DNA of 64,000 nucleotides from Weissella oryzae SG25 (GCF_000691805.2 NZ_DF820487.1:1-64000), one strand, 5' to 3'. Positions 1-8,862 are shown, counted from the stretch's first letter. Notes: generated by a model from the letters alone, not told the origin. Numbers and translations are program-made.

Positions 1-1
1 G

Positions 2-112
2 GATAGATTAAGCGGTAAATTTGAGCAACTTGAACATACTACTGATGAGCGATTGGATAATCATGAGAAGCGTATTTATGCACTAGAATTTAAGGAAGGT
101 GAACATGAATAA
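2..112 (+). CDS. Partial small phage protein, C-terminal end
   Basis: Only the last 36 codons are inside the window; the start lies upstream. The fragment is charged and heptad-like (repeated Leu with Glu/His/Arg between), suggesting a short coiled coil with no membrane segment. Its stop at 110-112 overlaps the start of the holin gene, the arrangement typical of the tail/lysis junction of Siphoviridae-type prophages, where a small protein precedes the holin. I do not recognise a family. The overlap with holin and endolysin indicates one lysis operon. Confidence 0.6.
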   Translation, partial: DRLSGKFEQLEHTTDERLDNHEKRIYALEFKEGEHE

Positions 113-320
113 AATTGAATTTGCATCAGTCGCTACAACAGTTCTTACTGCATTAGCGACTTTTTATTTAGCCGTTGCTAAGATTTGGAATTTACCGTTT
201 GGTGAAGAAGTGTCAAACACTATTTACGCAGTTGTGGCAATGATTGCATCTATTTTGGGTGGTTCAACCATTGGTAAAATTTCAAAGCGGAATCAAGATA
301 AGGAGAAAGCAAGTGAATAA
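105..320 (+). CDS. Phage holin
   Basis: Small 71-residue membrane protein predicted to form the lysis pore that times release of the endolysin. Two hydrophobic segments are visible (about residues 6-26 and 37-57) separated by a short turn containing LPFGEE, followed by a Lys/Arg-rich tail; this pattern matches the phage_holin_5-type family in Gram-positive phages (LPxGEEV turn). The ATG at 105 is preceded by AAGGAAGG at 92-99, so I prefer it to the in-frame GTG at 99. The end overlaps the endolysin start by 8 bases, so the two are translationally coupled. Confidence 0.85.
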   Translation: MNKIEFASVATTVLTALATFYLAVAKIWNLPFGEEVSNTIYAVVAMIASILGGSTIGKISKRNQDKEKASE

Positions 321-1386
321 ATTTAAAATTTTGGCTGTTGCGACTGCAACGGCCTTTTTGTTTGCAGGTGGAATGGCTGTTACTAATGATTCGGTTCATG
401 CGGATAGTTACGGTACAGATGTAAGCAGCCACCAAGGTAATTATTTAGCTGATAACTGGGACTTTGCTATTGTGAAGTCTACAGAAGGAACAAGTTACAC
501 AAATCCATATATGTATAGTCAATCTCTTGAGACTCAACAAAAAGGAAAACATTTAGGCTATTACCATTACCTACGGTCTGATACCGATGTGATCGCACAA
601 GCTCATTACTTTGTTAATTCACTGAGTGCAGCGGATATTGCAAATCCTGATGTAACCTTGTGGTTAGACTTTGAAGAGGGAGCAGTTGACGGTAATCACT
701 TCACAGGAAACGAGCCAAAGCAATTCATGGACGAGGTACAACAACTTACAGGCAAAAAGGTTGGTATCTATACTAGTTACTTCTTTGCTAAGGGAGCAAA
801 TGGCCGGTTTGACTGGTCAGATATTGCAGACCATCCACTTTGGGTAGCCTTTTATCCGTATATGGGGAACACAACATTGACTCCTGAAATTAAGGAATGG
901 GCTGAAAATCAAATGTTAAACATTCCTTGGTGGAATAAAGTAAGCTTTTACCAATATGGAGATGGTGGCGGTTATGATTGGGACTACTTATATGGCAATT
1001 GGTCGGAATTAACAGGCTCAACCGGCAATGGAGCTAACGATAATAGTTCAATTACTCAACCAAACACAAACAAAACTGATACGGTTTCATTGGACGGTGT
1101 ATATGTAGTTGATTCATGGAAGACCTACAACAGTGCTTGGTACGCCCGTAATGATGATATGAGTATTCCAGTAGCCGACTATAACAACGACATTCCAGTT
1201 CAAAGTATGACGTTAACTGACCGCTATGGTAATGCATTGAGCAATCAAGTAGCACAAGGTAACAACGGACTAATGGAGTACTTTACGTTGAATGATAACT
1301 ATAAGGTGCTTAGCCGTGTAGGTAATTCAATTGAGATTGAAATGAACGGTGAACCGGTTTGGTTGAAGCTTGCGTATGTTAAGTAG
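313..1386 (+). CDS. Phage endolysin, secreted GH25 lysozyme
   Basis: 357-residue cell-wall hydrolase cleaving the MurNAc-GlcNAc glycan bond. Start is GTG at 313, preceded by AAGGAGAAAG. An N-terminal signal sequence (about residues 1-28, hydrophobic core then SVHADS) indicates Sec export, as in some Oenococcus and Lactobacillus phage lysins; the holin may then act on membrane potential rather than as the exit route. The GH25 domain spans about residues 29-225, with the catalytic signature DVSSHQG near its start and WLDFEE in the middle (Asp/Glu acid pair). A low-complexity Asn/Thr linker (about 238-258) joins a C-terminal domain of about 95 residues, probably wall-binding, that I cannot assign. 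Confidence 0.92.
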   Translation: MNKFKILAVATATAFLFAGGMAVTNDSVHADSYGTDVSSHQGNYLADNWDFAIVKSTEGTSYTNPYMYSQSLETQQKGKHLGYYHYLRSDTDVIAQAHYFVNSLSAADIANPDVTLWLDFEEGAVDGNHFTGNEPKQFMDEVQQLTGKKVGIYTSYFFAKGANGRFDWSDIADHPLWVAFYPYMGNTTLTPEIKEWAENQMLNIPWWNKVSFYQYGDGGGYDWDYLYGNWSELTGSTGNGANDNSSITQPNTNKTDTVSLDGVYVVDSWKTYNSAWYARNDDMSIPVADYNNDIPVQSMTLTDRYGNALSNQVAQGNNGLMEYFTLNDNYKVLSRVGNSIEIEMNGEPVWLKLAYVK

Positions 1387-1438
1387 TAGAATTTAATTGT
1401 AAAAAAAGAAAGGATAATCCTTCTTTCGATTTCATATT

Positions 1439-1491
1439 AAAGCCTCACTAGGTAGATTAATTTCTACTTAGTGAGGCTTTTTTATTTTTAT
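1439..1491 (+). terminator. Rho-independent terminator of the lysis operon
   Basis: The stem AAAGCCTCACTAGGTAGA pairs with TCTACTTAGTGAGGCTTT across a short loop and is followed by a T-rich tract. It lies between the endolysin and the convergent small reverse-strand gene, and its 3' end touches that gene's stop, so it may serve both directions. Confidence 0.85.
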
Positions 1492-1703
1492 TCTAAAATA
1501 ATTTTCGAAACTTCTTTTTTAACCAAGTTAGCAGCATTTTTAAATTTGTTATTACTATCAGTAGTTTTTGATTTTAAAGCTGTGCTGCGTTCAAAATGGA
1601 ATCCTTCTGGCTTAATCCCTGGATGGTAAAAAAGTACAAACGGAATTATGGCTATAATAGTCCCCAAAAGGATATTAGATGAAATAAATTTAAACTGCTT
1701 CAT
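1488..1703 (-). CDS. Small membrane protein, possible prophage moron
   Basis: 71 residues, unrecognised. The N-terminus contains one hydrophobic segment (about residues 7-26) followed by a charged Lys/Ser/Thr-rich tail, i.e. a signal-anchored or secreted small protein. On the reverse strand GTGAGGACC precedes the ATG by about 8 bases, a usable ribosome binding site. It is convergent with the lysis operon and lies between lysis genes and the attachment junction, the usual position of lysogenic-conversion (moron) genes. The upstream sequence is very AT-rich with several TATAAT-like boxes, so an independent promoter is likely. Coding status is supported by RBS and topology only. Confidence 0.5.
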   Translation of the reverse strand: MKQFKFISSNILLGTIIAIIPFVLFYHPGIKPEGFHFERSTALKSKTTDSNNKFKNAANLVKKEVSKIILE

Positions 1704-2038
1704 TATAAAAAGGTCCTCACAAACAATTCTCTCTCAAATAAATATTATATTTAGATAATATAATTGAACTTAATTGATATTGTTTGAATTCAACATGAAG
1801 TTTTTATGAATTAGAAATTCTAATAAAATTCATAAAAAAACGCCATTCAAGATAGAATGACGACATTATTCGATGAGGGTTATTTTATAAACTACACATA
1901 TAATGGGTAGAGTTTGAATTTTTAATATGTTTCATATGTTTTCTTACTTACAAAAAGTAGTGAGTCCCGTAGTGAGTCCTTTGCATAATACAACGGATTT
2001 CGATGTTGATATATCGGCGTTTAGAGGTACAAAGATGT
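1704..2038. other. Non-coding right end of the prophage
   Basis: About 335 bases, strongly AT-rich, with no convincing gene. It holds an AT-rich inverted repeat (TTTTTATGAATT at 1801-1812 with AATTCATAAAAA at 1827-1838), a small hairpin CATTC/GAATG near 1845-1860, and the direct repeats described separately. A short frame at 1927-2175 crosses the junction and is probably not a gene. Confidence 0.6.
1958..1979 (+). repeat. Tandem TAGTGAGTCC direct repeats near the att junction
   Basis: TAGTGAGTCC occurs at 1958-1967 and again at 1970-1979, spaced 12 bases start to start, about 60-80 bases from the point where chromosomal homology resumes. Paired short direct repeats at this distance are typical of arm-type binding sites for tyrosine integrases in phage attP regions. 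The assignment is by position and pattern only. Confidence 0.45.
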
Positions 2039-2060
2039 GTTGCCGCAGAACGCAACCCAA
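2025..2060. other. Candidate prophage attachment site (attR)
   Basis: Glycosyltransferase-like protein sequence starts abruptly around 2039 (the VAAERNPID stretch), while upstream sequence is AT-rich phage DNA. The preceding in-frame codons do not resemble this enzyme family. The core repeat must lie at or near this transition, but the left end of the prophage is outside the window, so its exact limits cannot be read. Confidence 0.5.
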
Positions 2061-2566
2061 TCGATGTATTGGAGATTATTGCCCGGGTCAAAAACATAGT
2101 ACCGGATGTAACTTTGGACTTTTATGGCTATGCTTCACCAGTCGAAGTTCAAAAGGAAGTCGAAGAGCGGGTTAAAGCCCTCGGTCTTGAAGAAGTTGTT
2201 ACCTTCAAGGGGTATCAAACTGATGATGTCTTGGGACCAGCTTTGGATCAAGCTAAGGCCTTGCTTTCAGTTTCAAAGGGTGAAGGCTTTGGGATGCACA
2301 TTCTTGAGGCCATGTCCCACGGTGTCCCAGTGGTGGCCTATAAGGTTAAATATGGGGTAAACGAGCTAGTCCAAGCAGGCGTTAGCGGTAAAGTTGTCCC
2401 ATATGCCGCTGTAGATACGGCCGTTAAAGCCTTAGTGGAAGTTTTGCAGGGCAATTTAGAACAATCAACCTATGATTACGCGCAAAACTTTAACCAAGCA
2501 GCGGCTTGGCAACAGTGGTTAAATACAAAGCAAATGATTAATAACATTTTTGCGAAGGAGAACTAG
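2039..2566 (+). pseudogene. 3' remnant of a TagE/GtfA-type glycosyltransferase
   Basis: About 175 residues of the C-terminal half of a GT4-type (GT-B fold) glycosyltransferase. It retains the nucleotide-sugar binding region, including the EGFGMHILEA segment (E-x7-E motif) and HGVPVVAY. The N-terminal acceptor domain and the start of the Rossmann region are missing because the prophage junction lies at about 2039. No ribosome binding site suits the in-frame ATG at 2003, which lies in phage-derived DNA. The stop is 2 bases before the next glycosyltransferase gene, so the two were a coupled pair. Paired genes of this type (e.g. L. plantarum gtfA/gtfB, formerly tagE5/tagE6) glycosylate adhesins; wall teichoic acid glucosylation is the alternative. 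Confidence 0.8.
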
Positions 2567-2568
2567 AA

Positions 2569-4176
2569 ATGCTATTTTTTCTAAATTCAAGTTTTAATGA
2601 GAAGAACTCAGGAATTGAACATGCGCAACTAAAGCGGGCGCAACTTTTCCGGGCGCACCAAGAACCTTTTAAGTTGGTCTTTCGTGAGTGGAATCCAAAT
2701 CTGCACCATTTCTTAAATGATAATGGGGTCAGTGACGATGAAACCTTGGCGATGTTTGATTACTTCCAAAAGGCGACTGCCGTTGAGGAAAAGGTAATTC
2801 AAGTTGAAGATCTCGATTTTGGGGTTGATAATTTATCATATCAACTAGAAGATCAATATTCACGCTTCTTAGTTTTCCGTGAGCAACAATTGATTGCCCG
2901 GGTACGGTTCATGGCCAATGACCCAATTCGCCGGGTAAGTGCAGTCGAGTTATTTGATGCTTATGGTAACCTATACTGTGTTGATTTCTATGATTCACGT
3001 GGTTTTTTGAGCCTATCACAGTGGTATACGCCTGATAACAAGATTGGTACAGAAGTTTGGTACGATACGGCGGGGCGCGTGGTTTTGGAAACCTTTAACT
3101 GCCTTGATGCCAATAACACCTTGCAAAAGACCGGTTGGCGGTTGATTGAACCAGACGGTGGTATCTATGTTTTCTCAAATATTGATGAATTAACTTTGCA
3201 TTTCTACAATGCCATTAATGAGGATTACTGGAATGCAGAGAGTGCCAATATCTTTATCATTGACCGGACTCACGTTGGTGATTGGGCGCTCCGGCATCTA
3301 ACCCGACCAGCTTATACAGTTTTGCATTTGCATAATTCACATGCGGGTGATGCGCAGGACACAATGAACTCAGTGCTAAATAATTTCTATGAGTACGGGC
3401 TTACGAATGCCAATGCTTATGATGCGATTATCTCAGCAACTAAGAAGCAAACCGCTGATGTAAAAAAGCGCTTTGAGCCTAAGTGCAAGTTGTATACAAT
3501 CTCCGTTGGAGTGGTGCCAGATGACGTCATTAACGAACCACGGGTTAAGATGAGTGATCGAAAGCCACATTCAGTTGCCGTTACCATGCGAATTGCCCAT
3601 GACAAGCGGGTTCACCACATGATGGAAGCAATTGCGATTGCCCGGCAGACGGTTCCAGACATTACCCTGGACTACTTTGGGTATGTTGACCATAGCAATG
3701 AAGATGCAGCCCAGAAGGCAATTGATGAGGTAGCTAGTCGCTATCCAGATTTGAAGACCTGGGCAACGGGACACGAGTACGCGGATGCAGCCGGAGTGGC
3801 TGAAGCGCAACGAACCCATCAAGTTTATCTTTTGGCTTCAATGATGGAAGGCTTTAATTTGGCCATGATGGAAGCTTATGCACACGGTATGGTTGGTGTG
3901 ACTTATGACGTCAATTATGGGCCAAATGAGTTAACTGTTGACGGCAAGAATGGGTACATTGTACCCTTCGAAGACATTAATGCGATGGCTGAAAAGTTGG
4001 TTGAACTATTTACCGATGATGCGAAGTTGCAAAAAATGTCAGACGCCTCGTATGAACTCTCAAAGCGTTTCTCTGAAGAAGCTGTTTGGGAAGAGTGGAC
4101 GAAGTTGTTGAAAGACGCTAAGCGTAAGAAGTTGGTTTACCGTGAGCCAGTTAATACTGGTTTGATACAAGGATAG
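2569..4176 (+). CDS. TagE/TarM/GtfA-family glycosyltransferase
   Basis: 535-residue cytoplasmic glycosyltransferase. The start ATG follows AAGGAGAACTAG. Residues about 100-200 form the beta-rich inserted domain typical of the TagE/TarM/GtfA group (DUF1975-like: repeated aromatic strands such as DAYGNLYCVDFYD). Residues 240-515 form the GT-B catalytic half, with HLHNSH, VTMRIAHDKR, and the E-x7-E segment MMEGFNLAMMEA followed by NYGPNE. Because the E-x7-E is intact this partner may itself be catalytic. Its gene partner directly upstream is truncated by the prophage, so it has probably lost its native promoter and its heteromer partner. Substrate could be Ser-rich surface protein or teichoic acid; the pair arrangement favours protein glycosylation. 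Confidence 0.85.
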   Translation: MLFFLNSSFNEKNSGIEHAQLKRAQLFRAHQEPFKLVFREWNPNLHHFLNDNGVSDDETLAMFDYFQKATAVEEKVIQVEDLDFGVDNLSYQLEDQYSRFLVFREQQLIARVRFMANDPIRRVSAVELFDAYGNLYCVDFYDSRGFLSLSQWYTPDNKIGTEVWYDTAGRVVLETFNCLDANNTLQKTGWRLIEPDGGIYVFSNIDELTLHFYNAINEDYWNAESANIFIIDRTHVGDWALRHLTRPAYTVLHLHNSHAGDAQDTMNSVLNNFYEYGLTNANAYDAIISATKKQTADVKKRFEPKCKLYTISVGVVPDDVINEPRVKMSDRKPHSVAVTMRIAHDKRVHHMMEAIAIARQTVPDITLDYFGYVDHSNEDAAQKAIDEVASRYPDLKTWATGHEYADAAGVAEAQRTHQVYLLASMMEGFNLAMMEAYAHGMVGVTYDVNYGPNELTVDGKNGYIVPFEDINAMAEKLVELFTDDAKLQKMSDASYELSKRFSEEAVWEEWTKLLKDAKRKKLVYREPVNTGLIQG

Positions 4177-4184
4177 AAAAATTA

Positions 4185-4217
4185 AAATCGTTGGCTATTT
4201 AGCTAACGATTTTTTTA
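4185..4217 (+). terminator. Terminator after the glycosyltransferase pair
   Basis: AAATCGTT pairs with AACGATTT, the stem continues through GGCT/AGCT, and a run of seven Ts follows. Confidence 0.85.
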
Positions 4218-4277
4218 ACCAACTTATTTATTAGTTGATAAATCCCTTTTGTTGATTAGGGCGGCTTTTAGTTCATA

Positions 4278-4286
4278 TGGTATAAT
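4278..4286 (+). promoter_or_regulatory. Extended -10 promoter of the phosphoglucomutase gene
   Basis: TGGTATAAT is a perfect extended -10 (TGn plus TATAAT) located 33 bases before the gene start; no good -35 box at 17 bases, consistent with an extended -10 promoter. Confidence 0.7.
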
Positions 4287-4319
4287 AAAAGCAAATTTAT
4301 CTGAAATGGAGACACGTTA

Positions 4320-6035
4320 ATGCCTTGGAAAGATGTTTATCAAGCATGGCTAGATGAGCCAAAGATGCCCAGTGCTCTAGCAGCTGAGTTACGTTCAATG
4401 GATGCAGCAACCCAAGAGGATGCTTTTTACCAACCACTATCATTTGGAACTGCTGGGATGCGGGGCCTATTAGGGGCTGGAATTAACCGGATGAATATTT
4501 TTACGGTACGTCAAGCTACAGAGGGTCTTGCACGGTTGATGGACTTGCAAGCAGCCGATGTTAAGACACGAGGCGTTGTGATTTCTTATGACTCACGGCA
4601 TTTCTCACAAGATTTTGCTTATGAAGCAGCGGGGGTTTTGGCAGCACATGGCATTAAGGCTTATGTTTTTGAAAGCCTACGGCCAACGCCAGAGTTGTCA
4701 TTTGCGGTGCGTTACTTGCATACTTATGCCGGAATTATGATTACAGCTTCACACAACCCTAAAGAATACAATGGTTACAAGATTTATGGTGAAGATGGTG
4801 GGCAAATGCCACCTAAAGAATCAGATATTGTAACAGCTTCAATCCGTGAAGCTGACATGTTTAATGTCAAAGCTGAATCAATTGAAGCGATGAAGGCAGC
4901 AAACTTGCTTGAAGTTATTGGTGATGCGGTTGATCAAGCCTATTTGGCCGAAATTAAGACCGTAACAATTAATCAAGCATTGATTGATACTGTTGGTAAG
5001 GATATGAAGTTGGTTTATTCACCACTGCATGGTACTGGTGCGAAGATTGCTGGTGCTGCCTTGCATAATGCCGGTTTTGAACAAGTTACGATTGTTCCTG
5101 AGCAAGCAGAACCAGATGGTGATTTTCCAACGGTCAAGCTACCAAATCCTGAAGACCATGCTGCTTTGGCAATGGGAATTGATTTAGCCAAGCGCGAAGG
5201 TGCTGATGTTGTTATTGCGGTTGACCCAGATGCCGATCGAATGGGAACAGCTGTTCGGATGCCAACTGGTGACTATCAGTTGTTGACTGGAAATCAAATT
5301 GGTGCAATTTTGCTTAACTATATTTTGACTGCTAAGCAAGCTGATCACACTTTGCCCACTAATGGTGCCTTAGTGAAGTCAATCGTGTCATCAGAATTTG
5401 CAACTGCGATTGCAGCTAACCTTGGTGTGACGACTGTCAATGTTTTGACTGGATTTAAATACATTGCTGAGCAAATTCAACACTATGAGGATACTAATGA
5501 ACATACCTTCCTCTTCGGTTTTGAGGAGTCATATGGTTATTTGGTCAAAGGCTTTGTTCGCGACAAGGATTCAGTCCAAGTAACTGTCTTATTGGCTGAA
5601 GTTGCTGCTTACTATAAGTCACTTGGTATGACTCTTTATGATGGCCTCCAAGAACTCTTTGAAAAGTATGGCTACTATGTTGAAAAGACTAATTCATTGA
5701 CCTTTGCTGGTATTGATGGTGCCGACAAGATTGCTGAACTAATGGCTAAGTTTAGGACAAATATGCCAACTGAATTTGGTGGCGTTGCAGTTGTAAAGTT
5801 GGAAGACTTTGCTAGTCAGCTTGAAATTGACTTAACTAATCAAGCAGAGCAGCCATTGATCTTGCCTAAGGCGAATGTGCTTAAGTATTGGTTGAGTGAT
5901 GGTTCATGGGTTGCCGTTCGGCCTTCAGGAACTGAGCCTAAGATTAAATTCTATATTGGAACTAAGGGTGAAAGCGCCCTTGCTGCTGATGAAGAATTAG
6001 CTGCAATCGAAGCTTCAATTAATGCTTATCTATAA
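4320..6035 (+). CDS. pgcA: Phosphoglucomutase / phosphomannomutase (alpha-D-phosphohexomutase)
   Basis: 571-residue cytoplasmic enzyme interconverting glucose 1-phosphate and glucose 6-phosphate, feeding UDP-glucose for wall polymers and protein or teichoic acid glycosylation. Motifs of the alpha-D-phosphohexomutase superfamily appear in order: the phosphoserine loop TASHNPKEYNGYK near residue 142, the metal-binding DPDADRMG near 304, the sugar-specificity loop GFEESYGY near 401, and the phosphate-binding RPSGTEPKIKFY near 535. Length matches the Firmicutes PgcA group. It has its own promoter and terminator, so it is monocistronic. Confidence 0.95.
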   Translation: MPWKDVYQAWLDEPKMPSALAAELRSMDAATQEDAFYQPLSFGTAGMRGLLGAGINRMNIFTVRQATEGLARLMDLQAADVKTRGVVISYDSRHFSQDFAYEAAGVLAAHGIKAYVFESLRPTPELSFAVRYLHTYAGIMITASHNPKEYNGYKIYGEDGGQMPPKESDIVTASIREADMFNVKAESIEAMKAANLLEVIGDAVDQAYLAEIKTVTINQALIDTVGKDMKLVYSPLHGTGAKIAGAALHNAGFEQVTIVPEQAEPDGDFPTVKLPNPEDHAALAMGIDLAKREGADVVIAVDPDADRMGTAVRMPTGDYQLLTGNQIGAILLNYILTAKQADHTLPTNGALVKSIVSSEFATAIAANLGVTTVNVLTGFKYIAEQIQHYEDTNEHTFLFGFEESYGYLVKGFVRDKDSVQVTVLLAEVAAYYKSLGMTLYDGLQELFEKYGYYVEKTNSLTFAGIDGADKIAELMAKFRTNMPTEFGGVAVVKLEDFASQLEIDLTNQAEQPLILPKANVLKYWLSDGSWVAVRPSGTEPKIKFYIGTKGESALAADEELAAIEASINAYL

Positions 6036-6054
6036 GCTGTAATCGTCAATTAAA

Positions 6055-6088
6055 AAAGAGCGGGATATTAGTTTGTCCGGCTCTTTTT
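6055..6088 (+). terminator. Terminator after phosphoglucomutase
   Basis: AAAGAGC pairs with GCTCTTT, with one mismatch then GGA/TCC, followed by Ts. Confidence 0.75.
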
Positions 6089-6133
6089 ACTTAGTGCTAA
6101 TTTTATTCAAAGTCAGATAGGGAGATAAAGCGG

Positions 6134-7294
6134 ATGGGTTATCAATTTTTACAACCTTTTACGTTGGCAAATGGCCGTCAAGTTAAAAATCATATTATTA
6201 TGCCACCAACAACATTGCGTTCATCCTTTGCAACGGGGGAAGTGACCGAGGCAGAACTACGGTATTATCAACTACGGTCGGCTGGCCCGGGCATGGTAAT
6301 TACGGAAATGGCTTATGTTTCAGCACCAGCACAAAGTTATACGGGGCAAATTGGGGCGGACAGTGATGATAAAATTCCCGGTCTAAAGCGCTTAGCACAA
6401 ACCATTCAAAATCAAGGTGCACTGGCAATTTTACAGCTATCATTTGGTGGTCGGATTGCTGACCCAGCTGCGGTTCCGCATGAGGATGTTCTTGGCCCAT
6501 CCAATCTTGTTAGTCACCAAGCTGGTATGGCGGTACCGCGGGCAATGACGGAAAATGAAATTTTGGATAGTATCCTTGCCTTTGGACAGGCAACTCGCCG
6601 GGCGTATGAGGCGGGTTTTGATGGTGTCGAAATTCATGGTGCCAATATGTATTTATTGCAACAATTCTTCTCAGCGCATGCAAATGACCGTGATGATGAA
6701 TGGGGTGGGGATGAAAATGCCCGGATGCGCTATGGATTAGCGGTGTTAGATGAAGTAATTAAGATTCGTAATCAGTATGCGGATACAGATTTTATTATTG
6801 GTTATCGTCAATCACCAGAGGAATCAACGCCGGTTGGTATCCGGCATCCAGCAGCTTTGCGGATGGCACAAGAAATAATCAAACGTCCGATTGCCTATTT
6901 CCACTTGTCCCTCAAAGATGCCTTTCAAAGCCCCTTCATGGACCGCGAAGACTCGGAACCACTGTATGCTAAATATCTACATTTGTTAGGCGATATTCCG
7001 CTGATTGTTGCGGGACTTTTGCGGACACCAGCCCAGGTTGAACAGCTAGTAACTGCTGGGGTGGCTGGTGCTGCACTGGGTCGTGAATTAATTGTTGAAC
7101 CTAATTGGGTACAAAAAGTTGTGACTGCTGACGAAAAGGGGCTTCATTATGCTTTGTCACCAAGTGATATGAATTTATTAGCGATTCCAGCTCCTTTGCA
7201 AGAGTGGTTGTTGACCCGTTTTAAAAAAGGCTTAGTGGTATCAACGGATGCGGCCTTTAATCTTGAAGAACCTTGGAAATATTATCGAGAATAA
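6134..7294 (+). CDS. NADH:flavin oxidoreductase (old yellow enzyme family)
   Basis: 386-residue FMN-dependent TIM-barrel oxidoreductase. The family signature is clear: the start of the barrel (GYQFLQPFTLANGRQVKNHIIM), an active-site segment EIHGANMYLLQQFFSAHAN followed by DDEWGG near residues 165-198, and the FMN phosphate-binding region near GLLRTPAQVEQL. The ATG follows AGGGAGATAAAG. Family members reduce activated C=C bonds of enones using NAD(P)H; the physiological substrate cannot be told from sequence. It stands alone. Confidence 0.9.
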   Translation: MGYQFLQPFTLANGRQVKNHIIMPPTTLRSSFATGEVTEAELRYYQLRSAGPGMVITEMAYVSAPAQSYTGQIGADSDDKIPGLKRLAQTIQNQGALAILQLSFGGRIADPAAVPHEDVLGPSNLVSHQAGMAVPRAMTENEILDSILAFGQATRRAYEAGFDGVEIHGANMYLLQQFFSAHANDRDDEWGGDENARMRYGLAVLDEVIKIRNQYADTDFIIGYRQSPEESTPVGIRHPAALRMAQEIIKRPIAYFHLSLKDAFQSPFMDREDSEPLYAKYLHLLGDIPLIVAGLLRTPAQVEQLVTAGVAGAALGRELIVEPNWVQKVVTADEKGLHYALSPSDMNLLAIPAPLQEWLLTRFKKGLVVSTDAAFNLEEPWKYYRE

Positions 7295-7300
7295 AAATAC

Positions 7301-7344
7301 GAATTTAGGAATATCACCGAAAGTGCCTAAAATTCTGTTATGAT
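7301..7344 (+). promoter_or_regulatory. Hairpin and extended -10 upstream of lemA
   Basis: GAATTTAGG (7301-7309) is nearly complementary to CCTAAAATTC (7326-7335), and an extended -10 TGTTATGAT (7336-7344) follows at once. The hairpin lacks a T-run, so it is either a weak terminator of the oxidoreductase gene or an operator next to the lemA promoter. Confidence 0.4.
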
Positions 7345-7374
7345 TTATAGTAAGACATTTGAAGGGAGTAATTT

Positions 7375-7947
7375 ATGACTATTCTAATTATCGTAGCAAT
7401 TGTAATCGTTTTAGCCGTCTTATGGGTTTCAATCTATAACGGGCTTGTAAAATCACGTATGTATACCACTGAGGCATGGAGCCAAATTGATGTACAATTG
7501 AAGCGTCGAAATGATTTAATTCCAAACTTGTTAGAAACCGTGAAGGGCTATGCGCGTTTTGAACAAGGAACTTTGGAAAAAGTTATTGGTTTACGTAACC
7601 AATTGATGAACGTACCAACTGGTGCTGATCCTAAGCAAACGATGGAGATTTCTGACCAACTAACAGCTGGTTTAAAGTCAATTTTTGCAGTCGGTGAAGC
7701 CTATCCAGATTTGAAGGCTTCAAATCAATACAATAAGTTGATGGAAGAGCTATCTAATACTGAAAACAAAATTGCCTACTCACGCCAACTATTCAACACG
7801 GCAACGGCCAATTACAATATGAAGTTGCAGAGTTTTCCAACAAATATTGTGGCCGGTGTGCACGGCTTCAAGCCTAGTGAGTTCTTGACTACACCAGCTG
7901 AAGAAAAAGCAGTGCCTGATATTTCTTTTAATGATGAGGGTATGTAA
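7375..7947 (+). CDS. lemA: LemA family protein
   Basis: 190 residues. One N-terminal membrane helix (about residues 2-22) followed by a cytoplasmic or exposed helical domain with the conserved LemA pattern: [24 protein letters not shown], then [19 protein letters not shown], and the C-terminal NFPTNIVAG-like [18 protein letters not shown]. The biochemical role is not established for the family. It sits 17 bases before htpX; a lemA-htpX pair is conserved in lactic acid bacteria and implies a joint role in membrane protein quality control. Confidence 0.93.
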   Translation: MTILIIVAIVIVLAVLWVSIYNGLVKSRMYTTEAWSQIDVQLKRRNDLIPNLLETVKGYARFEQGTLEKVIGLRNQLMNVPTGADPKQTMEISDQLTAGLKSIFAVGEAYPDLKASNQYNKLMEELSNTENKIAYSRQLFNTATANYNMKLQSFPTNIVAGVHGFKPSEFLTTPAEEKAVPDISFNDEGM

Positions 7948-7964
7948 AGGATTGGAGGGAAGCA

Positions 7965-8858
7965 ATGTTATTTGAGCAGATTGCGCGCAACAAACGTAAA
8001 ACTGTCCTACTTTTCTTTGGTTTCTTCTTATTCGTTGCTTTAGTTGGTGCTGCTTTAGGTTATTTCATCTGGCGTTCAGCGCAAACCGGGGTTATTATCG
8101 CTCTAATCATTGGCTTAGTGTATGCGGGCTATATGTTTAGTCAGTCGACCGAGGTCGTCATGGCGATGAACCATGCCAAAGAAATTACTAGTGCTGAGCA
8201 AGCACCAGAATTATGGCATATTGTAGAAGACATGGCTTTGGTTGCACAGGTGCCAATGCCGCGGGTTTTTATCATTGATGATGCCAGCCCAAATGCCTTT
8301 GCGACGGGGAATAACCCACAACACGCAGCGGTAGCGGCCACTGCTGGGATAATTCAACGCTTGAATCGGGCTGAATTAGAAGCGGTGATGGCCCATGAAA
8401 TGACTCACGTAAGAAACTATGATATTCGCTTACAGACTTTAGCGGTTGCTTTATCATCAGCGATTGCTTTGCTGGCTAATTTGGGTACTAATTTTTGGTT
8501 CTTTGGTGGTTCGAATCGCGATAATCGCAATAATGGTAATAACATTGTTGCTTTAGTGTTTTCGCTACTAGTTCTAGTTTTAGCACCTTTAGCAGCAACA
8601 ATGGTCCAAATGGCGATTTCAAGAAATCGTGAGTATTTGGCTGACGCGGGTGCAGTTGAGTTGACACGTAACCCAGAAGCAATGATTAGTGCTTTAGAAA
8701 AAATTTCGACCAGTGAGCCGATGGATGAAGAAAATGTTGCGCCAGCTAGTGCTGCCTTATACATTTCTAATCCTTTGGCTAGCGAGAAAAAGATGGCTTC
8801 GCTATTCGATAGTCATCCGCCAATTGATAAAAGAATTGAAGCAATTCGTAAGCTTTAA
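7965..8858 (+). CDS. htpX: Membrane zinc metalloprotease HtpX
   Basis: 297-residue M48-family membrane protease that degrades misfolded membrane proteins. Two membrane helices lie at about residues 17-37 and 40-60, with two further hydrophobic segments near 160-180 and 195-215. The zinc motif HEMTH is near residue 144, followed by the third ligand region [14 protein letters not shown] near 222, where Glu is the ligand. GGAGGG precedes the ATG. Co-transcribed with lemA. Confidence 0.95.
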   Translation: MLFEQIARNKRKTVLLFFGFFLFVALVGAALGYFIWRSAQTGVIIALIIGLVYAGYMFSQSTEVVMAMNHAKEITSAEQAPELWHIVEDMALVAQVPMPRVFIIDDASPNAFATGNNPQHAAVAATAGIIQRLNRAELEAVMAHEMTHVRNYDIRLQTLAVALSSAIALLANLGTNFWFFGGSNRDNRNNGNNIVALVFSLLVLVLAPLAATMVQMAISRNREYLADAGAVELTRNPEAMISALEKISTSEPMDEENVAPASAALYISNPLASEKKMASLFDSHPPIDKRIEAIRKL

Positions 8859-8862
8859 ACTT

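Noticed and set aside
1927-2175. Reading frame across the prophage junction
   Set aside because: It mixes phage DNA with out-of-frame glycosyltransferase sequence, has no ribosome binding site and no recognisable domain.
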